Assembly: GCF_013283645.1 (NCBI RefSeq)
Contig: NZ_JABEKV010000002.1
Span: forward strand, 193,798 to 257,797
Direction of reading: 5' to 3'
DNA: 64,000 nucleotides
Origin: Sinorhizobium psoraleae
Lineage (GTDB): Bacteria; Pseudomonadota; Alphaproteobacteria; Rhizobiales; Rhizobiaceae
Part shown: positions 55,748 through 64,000 of the stretch, in pieces
Layout of the letters: each line of letters opens with the position of its first letter
Position numbering within the stretch: the stretch's first letter is position 1
The notes under the pieces: model-generated
What the model was told of the DNA's origin: nothing
Seen by the model: only the letters and a program-made list of their open reading frames with translations
The model's database searches: none
Position numbers and translations under genes: made by a program

Positions 55748-56500
55748 ATGAGACGGAACCTTGCAAACCGGGTTTCCCCGGTTCGCCTTGCTACGCTGCT
55801 GCTGGCCGGCGTAACCGCGTACACACCGATCATCGCATCCCCCGCGCTTGCCCTCAGCGAGTTTCAGAGGGTTCCTGGCCCTATCGCCAGCGACCAGAAC
55901 ACGGCGCCCGCCGGTCAGCCCGAAGAGATCGAGCAGGAGGAGAGAGCCCCTCTCGAAATTCCAATGCCCGATCCGCTCGTCGACAAGGCCGTAAGCAAAG
56001 ACGATGAAATCGAGGCGCCGCAAGTCGTTGAGCCTGTCGAGGTGCTGACGGATGTTTCCACGATTCCAGCACCCGTTGCACGCATGCGTGAACTGATCGT
56101 CGAAGCCGCTGCCTCCGGCGACATCGAAAGACTGCGGCCGCTGCTCGGCAAGGGACCAACCCAAACCCAAGTGACGGGCGTCAACAGCGACGAGGACCCG
56201 GTCACAACACTCAAGAGCCTTTCCGGCGATCAGGACGGCGTCGAAATCCTGGCGATCCTTCTCGACGTTCTGTCGACCGGCTTTGTTCTCGCCGACAAGG
56301 GCACGCCGGAAGAAGCCTATGTCTGGCCCTACTTTGCCGAAAAGCCGTTGTCTTCGCTCACAGCGCCGGAAAAGGTGGATCTGTTCCGCCTCGTCACCGC
56401 CGGCGACTTCGCCGAAATGGAAGAATTCGGCAGCTATAACTTCTACCGCGTCGGCATCACGCCCGACGGTCGTTGGAAATTTTTCGTCGCTGGCGACTGA
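55748..56500 (+). CDS. Exported hypothetical protein
   Basis: This is a 250-residue protein with a signal peptide (ATLLLAGVTAYTPIIASPAL), an acidic Pro-rich linker (about 40-110) and a C-terminal domain with RMRELIVEAAASGDIERLRP, EILAILLDVLSTGFVL, AYVWPYFAEKPL and FYRVGITPDGRWKFFVAGD. The domain is conserved among alphaproteobacterial hypotheticals as far as I can judge; its function is unknown. A periplasmic location is likely. It follows the small acidic gene by 16 bases. Confidence 0.7.
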   Translation: MRRNLANRVSPVRLATLLLAGVTAYTPIIASPALALSEFQRVPGPIASDQNTAPAGQPEEIEQEERAPLEIPMPDPLVDKAVSKDDEIEAPQVVEPVEVLTDVSTIPAPVARMRELIVEAAASGDIERLRPLLGKGPTQTQVTGVNSDEDPVTTLKSLSGDQDGVEILAILLDVLSTGFVLADKGTPEEAYVWPYFAEKPLSSLTAPEKVDLFRLVTAGDFAEMEEFGSYNFYRVGITPDGRWKFFVAGD

Positions 56501-56526
56501 GCAGCGATGCGCGGCAGCGACTTTTT

Positions 56527-56546
56527 GTGCGTCTGGAAAGACGCAC
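56527..56546. repeat. Isolated AGACGC hairpin of the dispersed element
   Basis: GTGCGTCT and AGACGCAC form a perfect eight-base stem around GGAA, preceded by a CTTTTT run. It corresponds to hairpin 2 of the dispersed element and lies between the exported hypothetical gene and ygfZ. Confidence 0.6.
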
Positions 56547-56670
56547 GACGCCGTAGAGCGGACGTGAACGGAAAGCAGCCTGGCACTTTTCCTCTTCCCG
56601 CTCCGGCGGCATGCTTGCCGATGACCGGCGAACATCCTACCTCTTCGACAAAGAGAACAGGATTCGAACG

Positions 56671-57519
56671 ATGCCGAAGGTTTGCCTCAATGACCGCGCG
56701 ATCATCAGCGTTTCCGGTAAGGATGCTGAAGATCTTCTGCAAAGCCTGATCACCACCGATATCGGTGCGCTTGGTTCCGACGAAGCGCGCCCGGGCGCCT
56801 TGCTGACGCCACAGGGCAAGATCCTGTTCGACTTTCTGATCTCCCGCGATGGCGAAGCACTCAGGCTGGAGACGACGAGCGATCAGGCCGAGCCGCTGCT
56901 GAAGCGACTGACCATGTATAAATTGCGCTCCGCGGTCGAACTCTCGCTCCAGTCGCCGGCGCCGGTCACGGTCGTGTTCGAGGAAGAGCAGCCCGCCGGG
57001 AGCTATCGCGATTATCGATTCGAGAAGGCCGGAAAATCGGTTTTCCGTCTCTATCACGACATGGAGAACCCGGAGGCAGACGTCACCGAACTCGAGCGGC
57101 TGAGGATCGCGAGCGGCGTTGCCGTTTCCGGGCCGGACTTTGCCTTGCAGGATGTCTTTCCGCACGATGTGCTGCTGGATCTCAATGGCGGGCTTTCGTT
57201 CCGCAAGGGCTGCTATGTCGGTCAGGAGGTCGTTTCACGCATGCAGCACCGCGCCACGGCACGCCGCCGCGTCGTCATTGTTGCCAGCGAAGCGCCGCTG
57301 CCTCCGACCGGCGCAAGCATTACCGTCAATGGCCGATCGATCGGCTCCCTCGGCACTGTGAGGCACAAAGCTGGCCTTGCCATCGTTCGCATCGACAAGG
57401 CCGGTGAAGCGATCACCAAGGGGGATACCATTCTCGCAGGCGACGTGCCGGTGACATTGACCCTGCCCGGCTGGACCGGCCTCTCATTCCCGACCGAGGC
57501 CGATGAGGCAAGCGCATGA
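56671..57519 (+). CDS. ygfZ: Folate-binding protein YgfZ
   Basis: This is a 282-residue GcvT-like protein. The YgfZ signature KGCYVGQE lies at about 179-186 with its single reactive cysteine, followed by RMQHRATARRR. YgfZ uses tetrahydrofolate and helps assembly or repair of some iron-sulfur proteins such as MiaB. ATG 56671 has AGGA eight bases upstream and gives the normal N-terminus. The next gene overlaps it by four bases. NadA, another Fe-S protein, is encoded nearby, although a direct link is not shown. Confidence 0.92.
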   Translation: MPKVCLNDRAIISVSGKDAEDLLQSLITTDIGALGSDEARPGALLTPQGKILFDFLISRDGEALRLETTSDQAEPLLKRLTMYKLRSAVELSLQSPAPVTVVFEEEQPAGSYRDYRFEKAGKSVFRLYHDMENPEADVTELERLRIASGVAVSGPDFALQDVFPHDVLLDLNGGLSFRKGCYVGQEVVSRMQHRATARRRVVIVASEAPLPPTGASITVNGRSIGSLGTVRHKAGLAIVRIDKAGEAITKGDTILAGDVPVTLTLPGWTGLSFPTEADEASA

Positions 57520-58124
57520 CGAATGCGCGTGCCTGGCAGCGTATGCTTTCCGGCCGGCGGCTCGACCTGCTCGACCCCTCGCCGCTCGACGTCGAGCTTT
57601 CCGATATCGCTCATGGGCTCGCCCGTGTGGCACGCTGGAACGGCCAGACCTCGGGGGATCACGCTTTTTCCGTCGCCCAGCACAGCCTTATCGTCGAGGA
57701 CATCTTTCGCAGGACCAACCGTTGCAACGCGGACGAATGCCTGATGGCGCTGCTGCACGACGCCCCCGAATACGTCATCGGCGACATGATTTCGCCGTTC
57801 AAGGCTGTCGTCGGCGGTGGGTACAAGACCGTGGAAAAGCGGCTCGAAAGCGCCGTGCACCTGCGCTTCGGCCTGCCGCCTCATACGCCCAAGGAACTCA
57901 AGGAGCGGATCAAGAAGGCCGATCGCGTCGCCGCCTATTTCGAAGCGACCGAGCTTGCCGGTTTTTCGGCAGAGGAGGCCCGGAGGTTCTTCGGTCAACC
58001 GCGCGGCATTACGCGGGAAACCCTGCTGATCGATCCGCTGCCGGCCGTCGAGGCACAACGACGCTTCGCCGAACGGTTCAACACGCTCGAAGGGGAGCGG
58101 ACCATGGCAAAGGCGGAAGCCTGA
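57516..58124 (+). CDS. HD-domain hydrolase (YfbR-like)
   Basis: This is a 202-residue HD-superfamily phosphohydrolase. Metal ligands are visible as GDHAFSVAQHS (His49 and His56), HDAPEYVIGD (His81, Asp82, Glu85) and a late Asp in KADRVAAYFEA. The layout resembles the YfbR family of 5'-deoxynucleotidases. The substrate here is unknown. It is translationally coupled to ygfZ, and the phosphatase gene starts two bases after its stop. Confidence 0.85.
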   Translation: MTNARAWQRMLSGRRLDLLDPSPLDVELSDIAHGLARVARWNGQTSGDHAFSVAQHSLIVEDIFRRTNRCNADECLMALLHDAPEYVIGDMISPFKAVVGGGYKTVEKRLESAVHLRFGLPPHTPKELKERIKKADRVAAYFEATELAGFSAEEARRFFGQPRGITRETLLIDPLPAVEAQRRFAERFNTLEGERTMAKAEA

Positions 58125-58125
58125 A

Positions 58126-58665
58126 ATGACCGGCATTGTCGTTTCGCCGCTCGCACGCATCGCGGAAATGGCCGTTCGCCACGGTTGCCGCGAAATGCTG
58201 AGCCTGCTTGCCAAGGGGCAGGATTTTCACCGCCCTGCCGTGATCGACCGGGCGAAACACCTGACGATCGGCGTCAACGACATCAGCTTCGCCGGAACGG
58301 GCGACCTCATTGCTCCGCAGGAGGAACACGTCCGGCGGATCATCGATTTTGCCCGCGACTGGGACCGTACCCGCCCGCTCCTCATCCATTGCTGGATGGG
58401 CGTCTCCCGCTCGCCGGCAGCCGCGCTGATCGCAGCCCTTGCGGTCGAGCCGGACCAGGACGACGATGCCTTGGCGGCGCGGCTGCGGCGCGTGTCGCCT
58501 TTCGCGACACCGAACCTGCGGCTCGTCGAGATCGGCGACGAGGCGCTGTCGCGACGGGGAAGGCTCGTTGCCGCCGTGCGATCCATCGGCCGCGGCGCCG
58601 ACGCCGACGGCAATGCACCCTTCATGCTCCCCACCCGACCCGAAGGCGCACAGCATGCCGACTGA
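58126..58665 (+). CDS. Tyrosine/dual-specificity phosphatase-like protein
   Basis: This is a 179-residue protein with the cysteine phosphatase loop HCWMGVSRS (Cys89, Arg95; the CX5R signature) and the conserved SPAAALIAAL helix after it. The upstream part contains NDISFAGTGDLIAPQEEHV, a likely source of the general-acid aspartate. The protein is cytosolic. The substrate could be a phosphoprotein or a phosphorylated small molecule. It overlaps the next gene by 11 bases and forms an operon with ygfZ, the HD hydrolase and the NadQ-like regulator. Confidence 0.85.
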   Translation: MTGIVVSPLARIAEMAVRHGCREMLSLLAKGQDFHRPAVIDRAKHLTIGVNDISFAGTGDLIAPQEEHVRRIIDFARDWDRTRPLLIHCWMGVSRSPAAALIAALAVEPDQDDDALAARLRRVSPFATPNLRLVEIGDEALSRRGRLVAAVRSIGRGADADGNAPFMLPTRPEGAQHAD

Positions 58666-59635
58666 CGTGCCGGCAATTACGGTCGAGATCGGGCTAAATG
58701 CGGCGATCGTCGCCGTCGTCAACCGCAGCCCGCATATTCTCGCCGTCAGCGAGGCCGATGGCGACATGCGTGACAGCTTGCCCTTCGGTCCTTTTGATCC
58801 GGCGCGTCACCGCACCTTCGAGACGGGCCTGCGCGATCGTGTCGAAAAACGCATCGCTCTCAAGCTTGGATATATCGAACAGCTCTACACCTTCGGCGAC
58901 CGTGGCCGGCAGCGGCTGCCCGGCGAGGAAGGCAAGCACATGGTCTCCGTCGGCTACCTGGCGCTGACCCGCACCGACGCCGAGAACAATGAGCGGTTGG
59001 CAGAGGCCGGCGCTCACTGGCGGGACTGGTATGGCTATCTGCCGTGGGAGGATTGGCGGCGCGGACGCCCCGCCCTGCTGGACCAGGTAATCCTGCCGGC
59101 GCTCGCTCGCTGGGAAAGCAGCCCGCCGGAAGATGAACGATCAGCTTCCGCCTTTCAGCGCCGCTCCCGTGTTCGCCTGGCCTTCGGTCTTGACGATTTC
59201 CCCTGGGACGAAGAGCGCGTGCTGGACCGCTACGAACTGCTTTACGAGGCCGGTCTTGTGCGCGAGGCCGTGATCGACGGGCATTGCCGCAACCTCGGCA
59301 ATCCCACCGTCGGCCTGACGATGCGACACGACCACCGCCGCATCGTCGCGACGGCTGTCGCCAGATTGCGGGGAAAGATCAAATACCGGCCGGTGGTCTT
59401 CGAACTGATGCCGCCGGAATTCACGCTTACCGATTTGCAGGCGACCGTGGAGGCGATCTCCGGCCGCCACCTGCACAAGCAGAATTTTCGACGTCTGGTC
59501 GAGGGGGCCGAGCTCGTCGAGCCGACCGGCGGCACGCTTGCTTCCACCGGCGGTCGCCCGGCCGCGCTTTTTCGCTTCCGCCGCCAGATACTCGACGAGC
59601 GGCCGGCTCCGGGGCTGAAGGTCGGCGGGCGTTAG
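58655..59635 (+). CDS. nadQ: NadQ/NrtR-type Nudix-like transcriptional regulator
   Basis: This is a 326-residue protein. The N-terminal part (about 1-170) is a Nudix-like effector domain without a full catalytic Nudix box. The C-terminal part is a winged helix (PPEFTLTDLQATVEAISGRH, then NFRRLVEGAELVEPTGG and RPAALFRFRR), as in NrtR. The COG4111 branch, named NadQ, was predicted by comparative genomics to control NAD synthesis in alphaproteobacteria. Its position about 0.6 kb from nadC fits that role. Start ATG 58655 has GAAGG eight bases upstream. The effector is unknown. Confidence 0.75.
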   Translation: MPTDVPAITVEIGLNAAIVAVVNRSPHILAVSEADGDMRDSLPFGPFDPARHRTFETGLRDRVEKRIALKLGYIEQLYTFGDRGRQRLPGEEGKHMVSVGYLALTRTDAENNERLAEAGAHWRDWYGYLPWEDWRRGRPALLDQVILPALARWESSPPEDERSASAFQRRSRVRLAFGLDDFPWDEERVLDRYELLYEAGLVREAVIDGHCRNLGNPTVGLTMRHDHRRIVATAVARLRGKIKYRPVVFELMPPEFTLTDLQATVEAISGRHLHKQNFRRLVEGAELVEPTGGTLASTGGRPAALFRFRRQILDERPAPGLKVGGR

Positions 59636-59636
59636 A

Positions 59637-60155
59637 CTATTCGATGACGGCACAGGCGAGACGGTCACCCGCGTCGCCCGCCGGTTGGCTGCGGTTGTCA
59701 TCGGAGCCTGCATGGATCACCAAGGCCCGTCCGCGAACGGCGGTGCCCTTGTCGTCGAGAGAGATAAAGCTGTTGAACACCTGGGCGTGCAGCGTCCCGT
59801 CGGCGCCGACATATTGGTTCGGCATGTCGCCGGCGTGCGGACCTTTCGCCGCCAGGAACCCATGTTCGGCGCTCTCGTCCTCTCCGGCAAAATGCTTGCC
59901 GGCAGACTCGTAGCCGCCTGCAGCGTCGCAGCTCCCGACTTCGTGAACATGGAAGGCAACCCAAGTGCCCTTTGGCAGGTCGGTGACCTCCATCTCGATC
60001 AGCACGCCTTTCCCGGCCGCCGTCAACATCGCGCGGCCCATCTCCTTGCCATCCTTGCCGATGAAATTAGCGGCGGCAGTCTGCGATGACTCTTGCGCAG
60101 ATGCAGTGGCTGCCGCGCCGATTGCCAGCGCAACTACAGCTAAGATTCTGATCAT
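59637..60155 (-). CDS. sodC: Periplasmic Cu/Zn superoxide dismutase
   Basis: This is a 172-residue enzyme with a signal peptide ending ASAQ. Copper and zinc ligands appear in AFHVHEVGSC, GKHFAG, AEHGFLAAKGPHAGDMPN and ALVIHAGSDDN. The disulfide cysteines lie in VGSCDAAGGY and DRLACAVIE. It dismutates superoxide in the periplasm. ATG 60155 has AGGAAGGA seven bases upstream. It converges on nadQ, with one base between the stops, and is transcribed in the same direction as nadABC. Confidence 0.94.
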   Translation of the reverse strand: MIRILAVVALAIGAAATASAQESSQTAAANFIGKDGKEMGRAMLTAAGKGVLIEMEVTDLPKGTWVAFHVHEVGSCDAAGGYESAGKHFAGEDESAEHGFLAAKGPHAGDMPNQYVGADGTLHAQVFNSFISLDDKGTAVRGRALVIHAGSDDNRSQPAGDAGDRLACAVIE

Positions 60156-60254
60156 CACCAAATCCTTCCTCGCTCGCGGGATAGAAAGACCAACGCGCGG
60201 GTGGTGATGTCGTTCCATAGGAGCGCGGAAGAGTTGTGGTCGATGATTCCGCGC

Positions 60255-61157
60255 CTAGATCGTCACGTCGAGCCCGACGTCGAGCGTCGGCGCCGCCATG
60301 GTGATCTTCGAAGTGGAGATGTAATCGACGCCGCTCTCGGCGATTGCCCGGATCGTGTCGATCTTCACGTTTCCGGACGCCTCGAGCCGCGTGCGGCGCG
60401 GGTCGGCGGCATAGTCGGCCGGATTCAGCCGCCAATGTCCGGCATTGATGGCGACGGCCTCGCGCAGCAACTCCGGTCCCATATTGTCGAGCAGGATCAC
60501 GTCCGGCGCAGCGGTCAGCGCCTCGCGCATCTGCGCAAGCCCGTCGACTTCCACCTCCACCTTGACGAGATGGCCGCAATAGGCACGCGCCGCGTGGATG
60601 GCATCGGCGACACCGCCGGAAACGGCAATATGGTTGTCCTTGATCAGCACGGCATCGTCGAGGCCGTAGCGATGGTTGGAGCCTCCGCCGAGACGGACGG
60701 CGTATTTCTCCAGGGCACGCAGGCCGGGAATGGTCTTGCGGGTGCAGCAAACCTTGGCGGCCGTATGCGCGATCTCATCGGCGAATTCTGCCGTGTAGGT
60801 GGCGATCCCGGAGAGATGCATGAGGAAATTGAGGGCGACACGTTCGGCAGATAGCAGCCCCCTCGCTCGACCCGATATCCGGGCAATGGTGATACCAGGC
60901 GCCACACGATCGCCGTCTGCAGCCAGCGCGTCGAAGCGGATTGACGGGTCGATCAGCCGAAATGCCGTCCGTGCCAAATCCAGCCCGGCGATGACGCCCG
61001 CATCACGGACGCGCATTTCCGCCACCGCCGCCTTGTCCGGGCCTATGGTCGAGAGCGTCGTGATATCGCCGGCTCGGCCGAGATCCTCCAGGAGGGCGGC
61101 CCTCACCTGTTCTTCGACCATGAGGGCGGGCAGTTCCGGGCGTAGCGCGGCAGTCAT
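60255..61157 (-). CDS. nadC: Nicotinate-nucleotide pyrophosphorylase (quinolinate phosphoribosyltransferase)
   Basis: This is a 300-residue enzyme that joins quinolinate to PRPP and releases CO2 to give nicotinate mononucleotide. Conserved blocks are LLSAERVALNFLMHLSGIAT, TRKTIPGLRALEKYAVRLGG, HRYGLDDAVLIKDNHI and LEASGNVKIDTI, with active-site Arg, His and Lys residues. ATG 61157 has AGGAA eight bases upstream. It is the last gene of nadA-nadB-nadC. Confidence 0.95.
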   Translation of the reverse strand: MTAALRPELPALMVEEQVRAALLEDLGRAGDITTLSTIGPDKAAVAEMRVRDAGVIAGLDLARTAFRLIDPSIRFDALAADGDRVAPGITIARISGRARGLLSAERVALNFLMHLSGIATYTAEFADEIAHTAAKVCCTRKTIPGLRALEKYAVRLGGGSNHRYGLDDAVLIKDNHIAVSGGVADAIHAARAYCGHLVKVEVEVDGLAQMREALTAAPDVILLDNMGPELLREAVAINAGHWRLNPADYAADPRRTRLEASGNVKIDTIRAIAESGVDYISTSKITMAAPTLDVGLDVTI

Positions 61158-61216
61158 GGGCTTGGTTCCTGCATCTGTCTGGATGTCGATAACGCTTGGA
61201 GATATCCGGCCGGCTG

Positions 61217-62815
61217 TCACGCCGGCTCGGTTTCGGCCACCTCCGCGGCCAGGCGTTCGGCCTGCGCCAGCGTCAGGTACGTGCGGCGCTGCCATTCGGG
61301 GCGCTCGGCCGGGCAATCGGCACGGAAATGGCCGCCCCGGCTCTCGGTGCGCTGAAGCGCGGCGACAGCGATGAGCTTTGCAGTGGTGATGATGTTGGCG
61401 AAGCGCAGGCGGCTGTTGGAGCGCTCCAGTGCCGCAATCTCGCGGATCGCCCGCGTCAGGCTCTCGCGGGTACGGATAACGCCGACGCAGTCGCTCATCA
61501 GGCTGCGCAGGATCTTGAACGGCGGGCTGTCCTCGACCGTCACCGGATCGTCGTTCTCGCCGGCATTATCGCCCCATTCGGTGAGCTTCGGCGCCGGCAA
61601 GGTGCCCTTGATGCTTTCCGCGATGCGCGCGGCGAAGACCACGGCTTCGAGCAGCGAGTTGGAAGCGAGACGATTGGCACCGTGAACGCCGGTCGAGGTC
61701 ACCTCGCCTGCCGCCCAGAGACCATCGATCGAGGTGCGGCCCTGCCCGTCGGTCAGCACGCCGCCCATGTGATAGTGAACCGCCGGAACAACCGGGATCG
61801 GTTGCGTCACCGGATCAATGCCGGCCGCGAGGCAGGAGGCATAAACGGTCGGGAACATTTCGGGGAAATGTTTGCCCACCGCCTTGGTGCAATCGAGGAA
61901 GGCGCCACGCCCGGCCTGCACTTCGGCGAAAACGCCGCGCGAGACAATGTCCCGCGGCGCGAGCTCGCCGTCGGGGTGAATGTCGAGCATGAAACGATGA
62001 CCCGCGGAATTGACAAGCACGGCGCCATCGCCGCGCAGCGCCTCCGTGGCCAAGGGCGCCGGGTCCTTGCCGATATTGATCGCGGTCGGATGGAACTGGA
62101 CGAATTCGGGATCGGCTATAATTGCGCCCGCCCGCGCCGCCATGCCGACACCCTGGCCACAGGCCTCCCACGGATTGGTGGTGACGGCGTAGAGGTGCCC
62201 GATGCCGCCTGAGCACAGCACGACGGCGCGCGCGGGGAAGGAGACACGGGTCTTCGACTGACCGGCGTCCGGCCTCGCGATGACGCCGGAGATGAAGCGC
62301 CCCTCACGAACCAGTTCCTCGACCACATAGCCTTCGATGATGCGGATAGACGGAGTCCTGCGCACGGCGGCGATCAGCGCTTCCATGATCGCCTTGCCGG
62401 CCATGTCGCCTCTGACGCGAACGATACGCCGTTCGGAATGCGCCGCCTCGCGCGAAAGCAGAAGCTTGCCCTCGAGGTCCCGGTCGAAGGGTACCCCATA
62501 TTCGAGCAGATCGTGAATGCGCGCCGGGCCTTCGGCGACCATCATCCGCGTCATCTTCTCGTCGACGATGCCCGCACCGGCGGTGACCGTATCGGCGACG
62601 TGCTTTTCGAAAGTGTCGCCCGGGCTCATTGCGGCAGCAATCCCGCCTTGCGCCCAGGCGGACGAGGCGCCGTGCCCGATAGGCGCAGCGGCAAGGATCG
62701 TAACGGGACGCGGCGCCAGCTTCAGGGCGCAGAAGAGCCCCGCGAGCCCGCCGCCAACGATGACGATATCATCGATGCCGTTGAAAGATTGCGGGCGAAA
62801 ATGGTCTTTCAGCAT
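61217..62815 (-). CDS. nadB: L-aspartate oxidase
   Basis: This is a 532-residue flavoprotein that oxidises aspartate to iminoaspartate, which NadA uses. The FAD site is [47 protein letters not shown] and [19 protein letters not shown] are succinate-dehydrogenase-like motifs of the family. The C-terminal helical domain is complete. I use ATG 62815 ([11 protein letters not shown]), with GGAG about ten bases upstream, rather than ATG 62869, which lies just after nadA. The frame on the other strand is a shadow. Confidence 0.94.
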   Translation of the reverse strand: MLKDHFRPQSFNGIDDIVIVGGGLAGLFCALKLAPRPVTILAAAPIGHGASSAWAQGGIAAAMSPGDTFEKHVADTVTAGAGIVDEKMTRMMVAEGPARIHDLLEYGVPFDRDLEGKLLLSREAAHSERRIVRVRGDMAGKAIMEALIAAVRRTPSIRIIEGYVVEELVREGRFISGVIARPDAGQSKTRVSFPARAVVLCSGGIGHLYAVTTNPWEACGQGVGMAARAGAIIADPEFVQFHPTAINIGKDPAPLATEALRGDGAVLVNSAGHRFMLDIHPDGELAPRDIVSRGVFAEVQAGRGAFLDCTKAVGKHFPEMFPTVYASCLAAGIDPVTQPIPVVPAVHYHMGGVLTDGQGRTSIDGLWAAGEVTSTGVHGANRLASNSLLEAVVFAARIAESIKGTLPAPKLTEWGDNAGENDDPVTVEDSPPFKILRSLMSDCVGVIRTRESLTRAIREIAALERSNSRLRFANIITTAKLIAVAALQRTESRGGHFRADCPAERPEWQRRTYLTLAQAERLAAEVAETEPA

Positions 62816-62872
62816 GGCTCGGTAGCTCCTCCAACGCATGCATGAGTGCCGGGCTTTGGGCCCGGGCATCGA

Positions 62873-63952
62873 CTACTGCTTGAGGTTCACCATGCGCTCG
62901 ACCGCAAGGCGCGCGCGACCGGCGATCGCCGGATCGACCAGAACCTCTTCCGTCATGTTGAGCAGGCTGTCGAGGATCTTCGGCAGCGTGATGCGCTTCA
63001 TGTGCGGACAGAGATTGCACGGCTTGACGAAATCGACACCCTCGACTTCCGCCTGGATATTGGAGGCCATGGAGCATTCGGTGACGAGAAGCACCTTGGG
63101 CGGCCGCTTATCCTTGACATAGTTGATCATGCCCGAGGTGGAGCCGGCAAAATCGCAGACGGCAATGACATCCGGGTGGCATTCCGGATGACCGATGATC
63201 TCGATGCCCGGATTGGCTTCCTTGTAGGCGAGGAGTTCCGCCGCGGTGAAACGTTCATGAACCTCGCAGTGGCCCTTCCAGGTGAGGATCTTCTTGTTCG
63301 TCTGACGGGCGACATTCATCGCGAGATATTCGTCGGGAATGCAGAGGACCGTATCGGACGCGAGGCTTTCGACGACCGCCAGCACGTTGGACGAGGTGCA
63401 GCAGATGTCGGTCTCCGCCTTCACGTCGGCCGAGGTGTTGACGTAGGTAACGACCGGAACACCGGGATAACGCTGCTTGAGCAGGCGTACATCCGCGCCG
63501 GTGATCGATTCCGACAGCGAGCAGCCCGCCTTGGCATCGGGGATCAACACGGTCTTTTCCGGATTGAGCAACTTCGAGGCCTCGGCCATGAAATGCACGC
63601 CGCATTGGACGATGATTTCGGCGTCGACCTTGGTGGCGTCGCGCGCGAGCTGCAGCGAATCCCCGACGATATCGGCGACGCAATGGAAAATATCGGGAGT
63701 CTGGTAGTTATGCGCCAGAATGACGGCGTTGCGCTCCTTCTTCAGACGATTGATCGCGTGAACATAAGGCGCGTAAGCGGGCCACTCGATGGCCGGGATG
63801 AAATCCTTGACCTTCTCGTAGAGATGCGCGGTTTCGCGCGCCATCGCCGGCGTATAGGTGAGGTCCGGTTTTTCGATGACACCGAAGCGCGCAGCCGCGC
63901 TGACGAATGCCCGGGCTGGCGCTGCGTCTGCACGAAGGTCAAGATTGGTCAT
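62873..63952 (-). CDS. nadA: Quinolinate synthase A
   Basis: This is a 359-residue [4Fe-4S] enzyme that condenses iminoaspartate with dihydroxyacetone phosphate to form quinolinate. Likely cluster ligands are Cys117 (QCGVHFM), Cys258 (GHPECHP) and Cys315 (CPHMKR). [11 protein letters not shown] and CCTSSNVL are further family blocks. GGAG lies five bases before the ATG. It is the first gene of the operon; the promoter and a possible regulator site lie at the window's right edge. Confidence 0.95.
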   Translation of the reverse strand: MTNLDLRADAAPARAFVSAAARFGVIEKPDLTYTPAMARETAHLYEKVKDFIPAIEWPAYAPYVHAINRLKKERNAVILAHNYQTPDIFHCVADIVGDSLQLARDATKVDAEIIVQCGVHFMAEASKLLNPEKTVLIPDAKAGCSLSESITGADVRLLKQRYPGVPVVTYVNTSADVKAETDICCTSSNVLAVVESLASDTVLCIPDEYLAMNVARQTNKKILTWKGHCEVHERFTAAELLAYKEANPGIEIIGHPECHPDVIAVCDFAGSTSGMINYVKDKRPPKVLLVTECSMASNIQAEVEGVDFVKPCNLCPHMKRITLPKILDSLLNMTEEVLVDPAIAGRARLAVERMVNLKQ

Positions 63953-64000
63953 CGTCTCTCCTCTCCCGCCGCTTTGGGCGGCTACTAATTATGCTCACAT
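63953..64000 (-). promoter_or_regulatory. nadA upstream region with a possible half-operator at the window edge
   Basis: The last bases include ATTATGCTCA (63988-63997), a candidate half-site of a palindrome whose other half would be outside the window. A GCCGC/GCGGC hairpin (63967-63983) lies between it and the start codon. It may be the site for the NadQ-like protein; this is inference. Confidence 0.3.

Noticed and set aside
61196..62212. 338-residue plus-strand frame opposite nadB
   Set aside because: It is Arg/His-rich shadow sequence without domain; nadB motifs lie in the minus frame.

Overview
The window is about 64 kb of GC-rich chromosomal DNA from an alphaproteobacterium of the Rhizobiaceae. 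The closest fit is Sinorhizobium/Ensifer. I infer this from recognised protein families, from the gene order (lptF-lptG-lptD-surA-pdxA-rsmA; fabD-fabG-acpP-fabF-mltG-yicC-gmk; rpsF-rpsR-rplI-dnaB; alr-radA-cvpA-purF; nadA-nadB-nadC) and from small intergenic palindromes typical of rhizobia. No database search was run. Most of the region is core housekeeping DNA; I see no prophage, insertion sequence, CRISPR array, rRNA or tRNA.

Layout. 1-7.8 kb: an adenylation/carrier protein cut by the left edge (TTG start) with a possible small membrane protein before it, a degenerate GGDEF protein, two paralogous small exported proteins, an ABC-F ATPase, a GNAT acetyltransferase and a sugar dehydrogenase. 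8-18 kb: pepA-holC on the minus strand, divergent from the LPS-export and outer-membrane biogenesis run lptF-lptG-lptD-surA-pdxA-rsmA. 18-25 kb: the minus-strand fatty-acid and cell-wall cluster, transcribed fabD, fabG, acpP, fabF, mltG, yicC, gmk. 25-33.6 kb: an aldo/keto reductase, a Cys-rich copper-storage-like protein, the rpsF-rpsR-DUF2232-rplI ribosomal cluster, dnaB, and an azlCD exporter next to an AraC regulator.

33.7-48.9 kb: alr, radA, cvpA, purF and an SDR; pssA/psd for phosphatidylethanolamine; an Atm1-type ABC exporter; a LysM protein; a LOG-family hydrolase; rarD; and cimA. 49-53 kb: cysS, then three tandem GFA-domain genes that overlap and run into a proline iminopeptidase. 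53-64 kb: a small ORF behind an inverted repeat, a divergent SRAP/Nudix pair, three proteins with little known function, then ygfZ, an HD hydrolase, a tyrosine-phosphatase-like protein and a NadQ-type Nudix regulator, followed by sodC and the nadABC operon, whose promoter lies at the right edge.

Several groups work together: LptF/G/D and SurA build the outer membrane; FabD/G/F, ACP, PssA and Psd make fatty acids and phospholipids; NadA/B/C make nicotinate mononucleotide and are probably controlled by the nearby NadQ-like protein. The least explained features are the left-edge adenylation system, the triplicated GFA genes, the paired GGSYYEGVS exported proteins, a hairpin that could mask the ABC-F ribosome binding site, and a dispersed two-hairpin palindromic element present in full or part at eight places.
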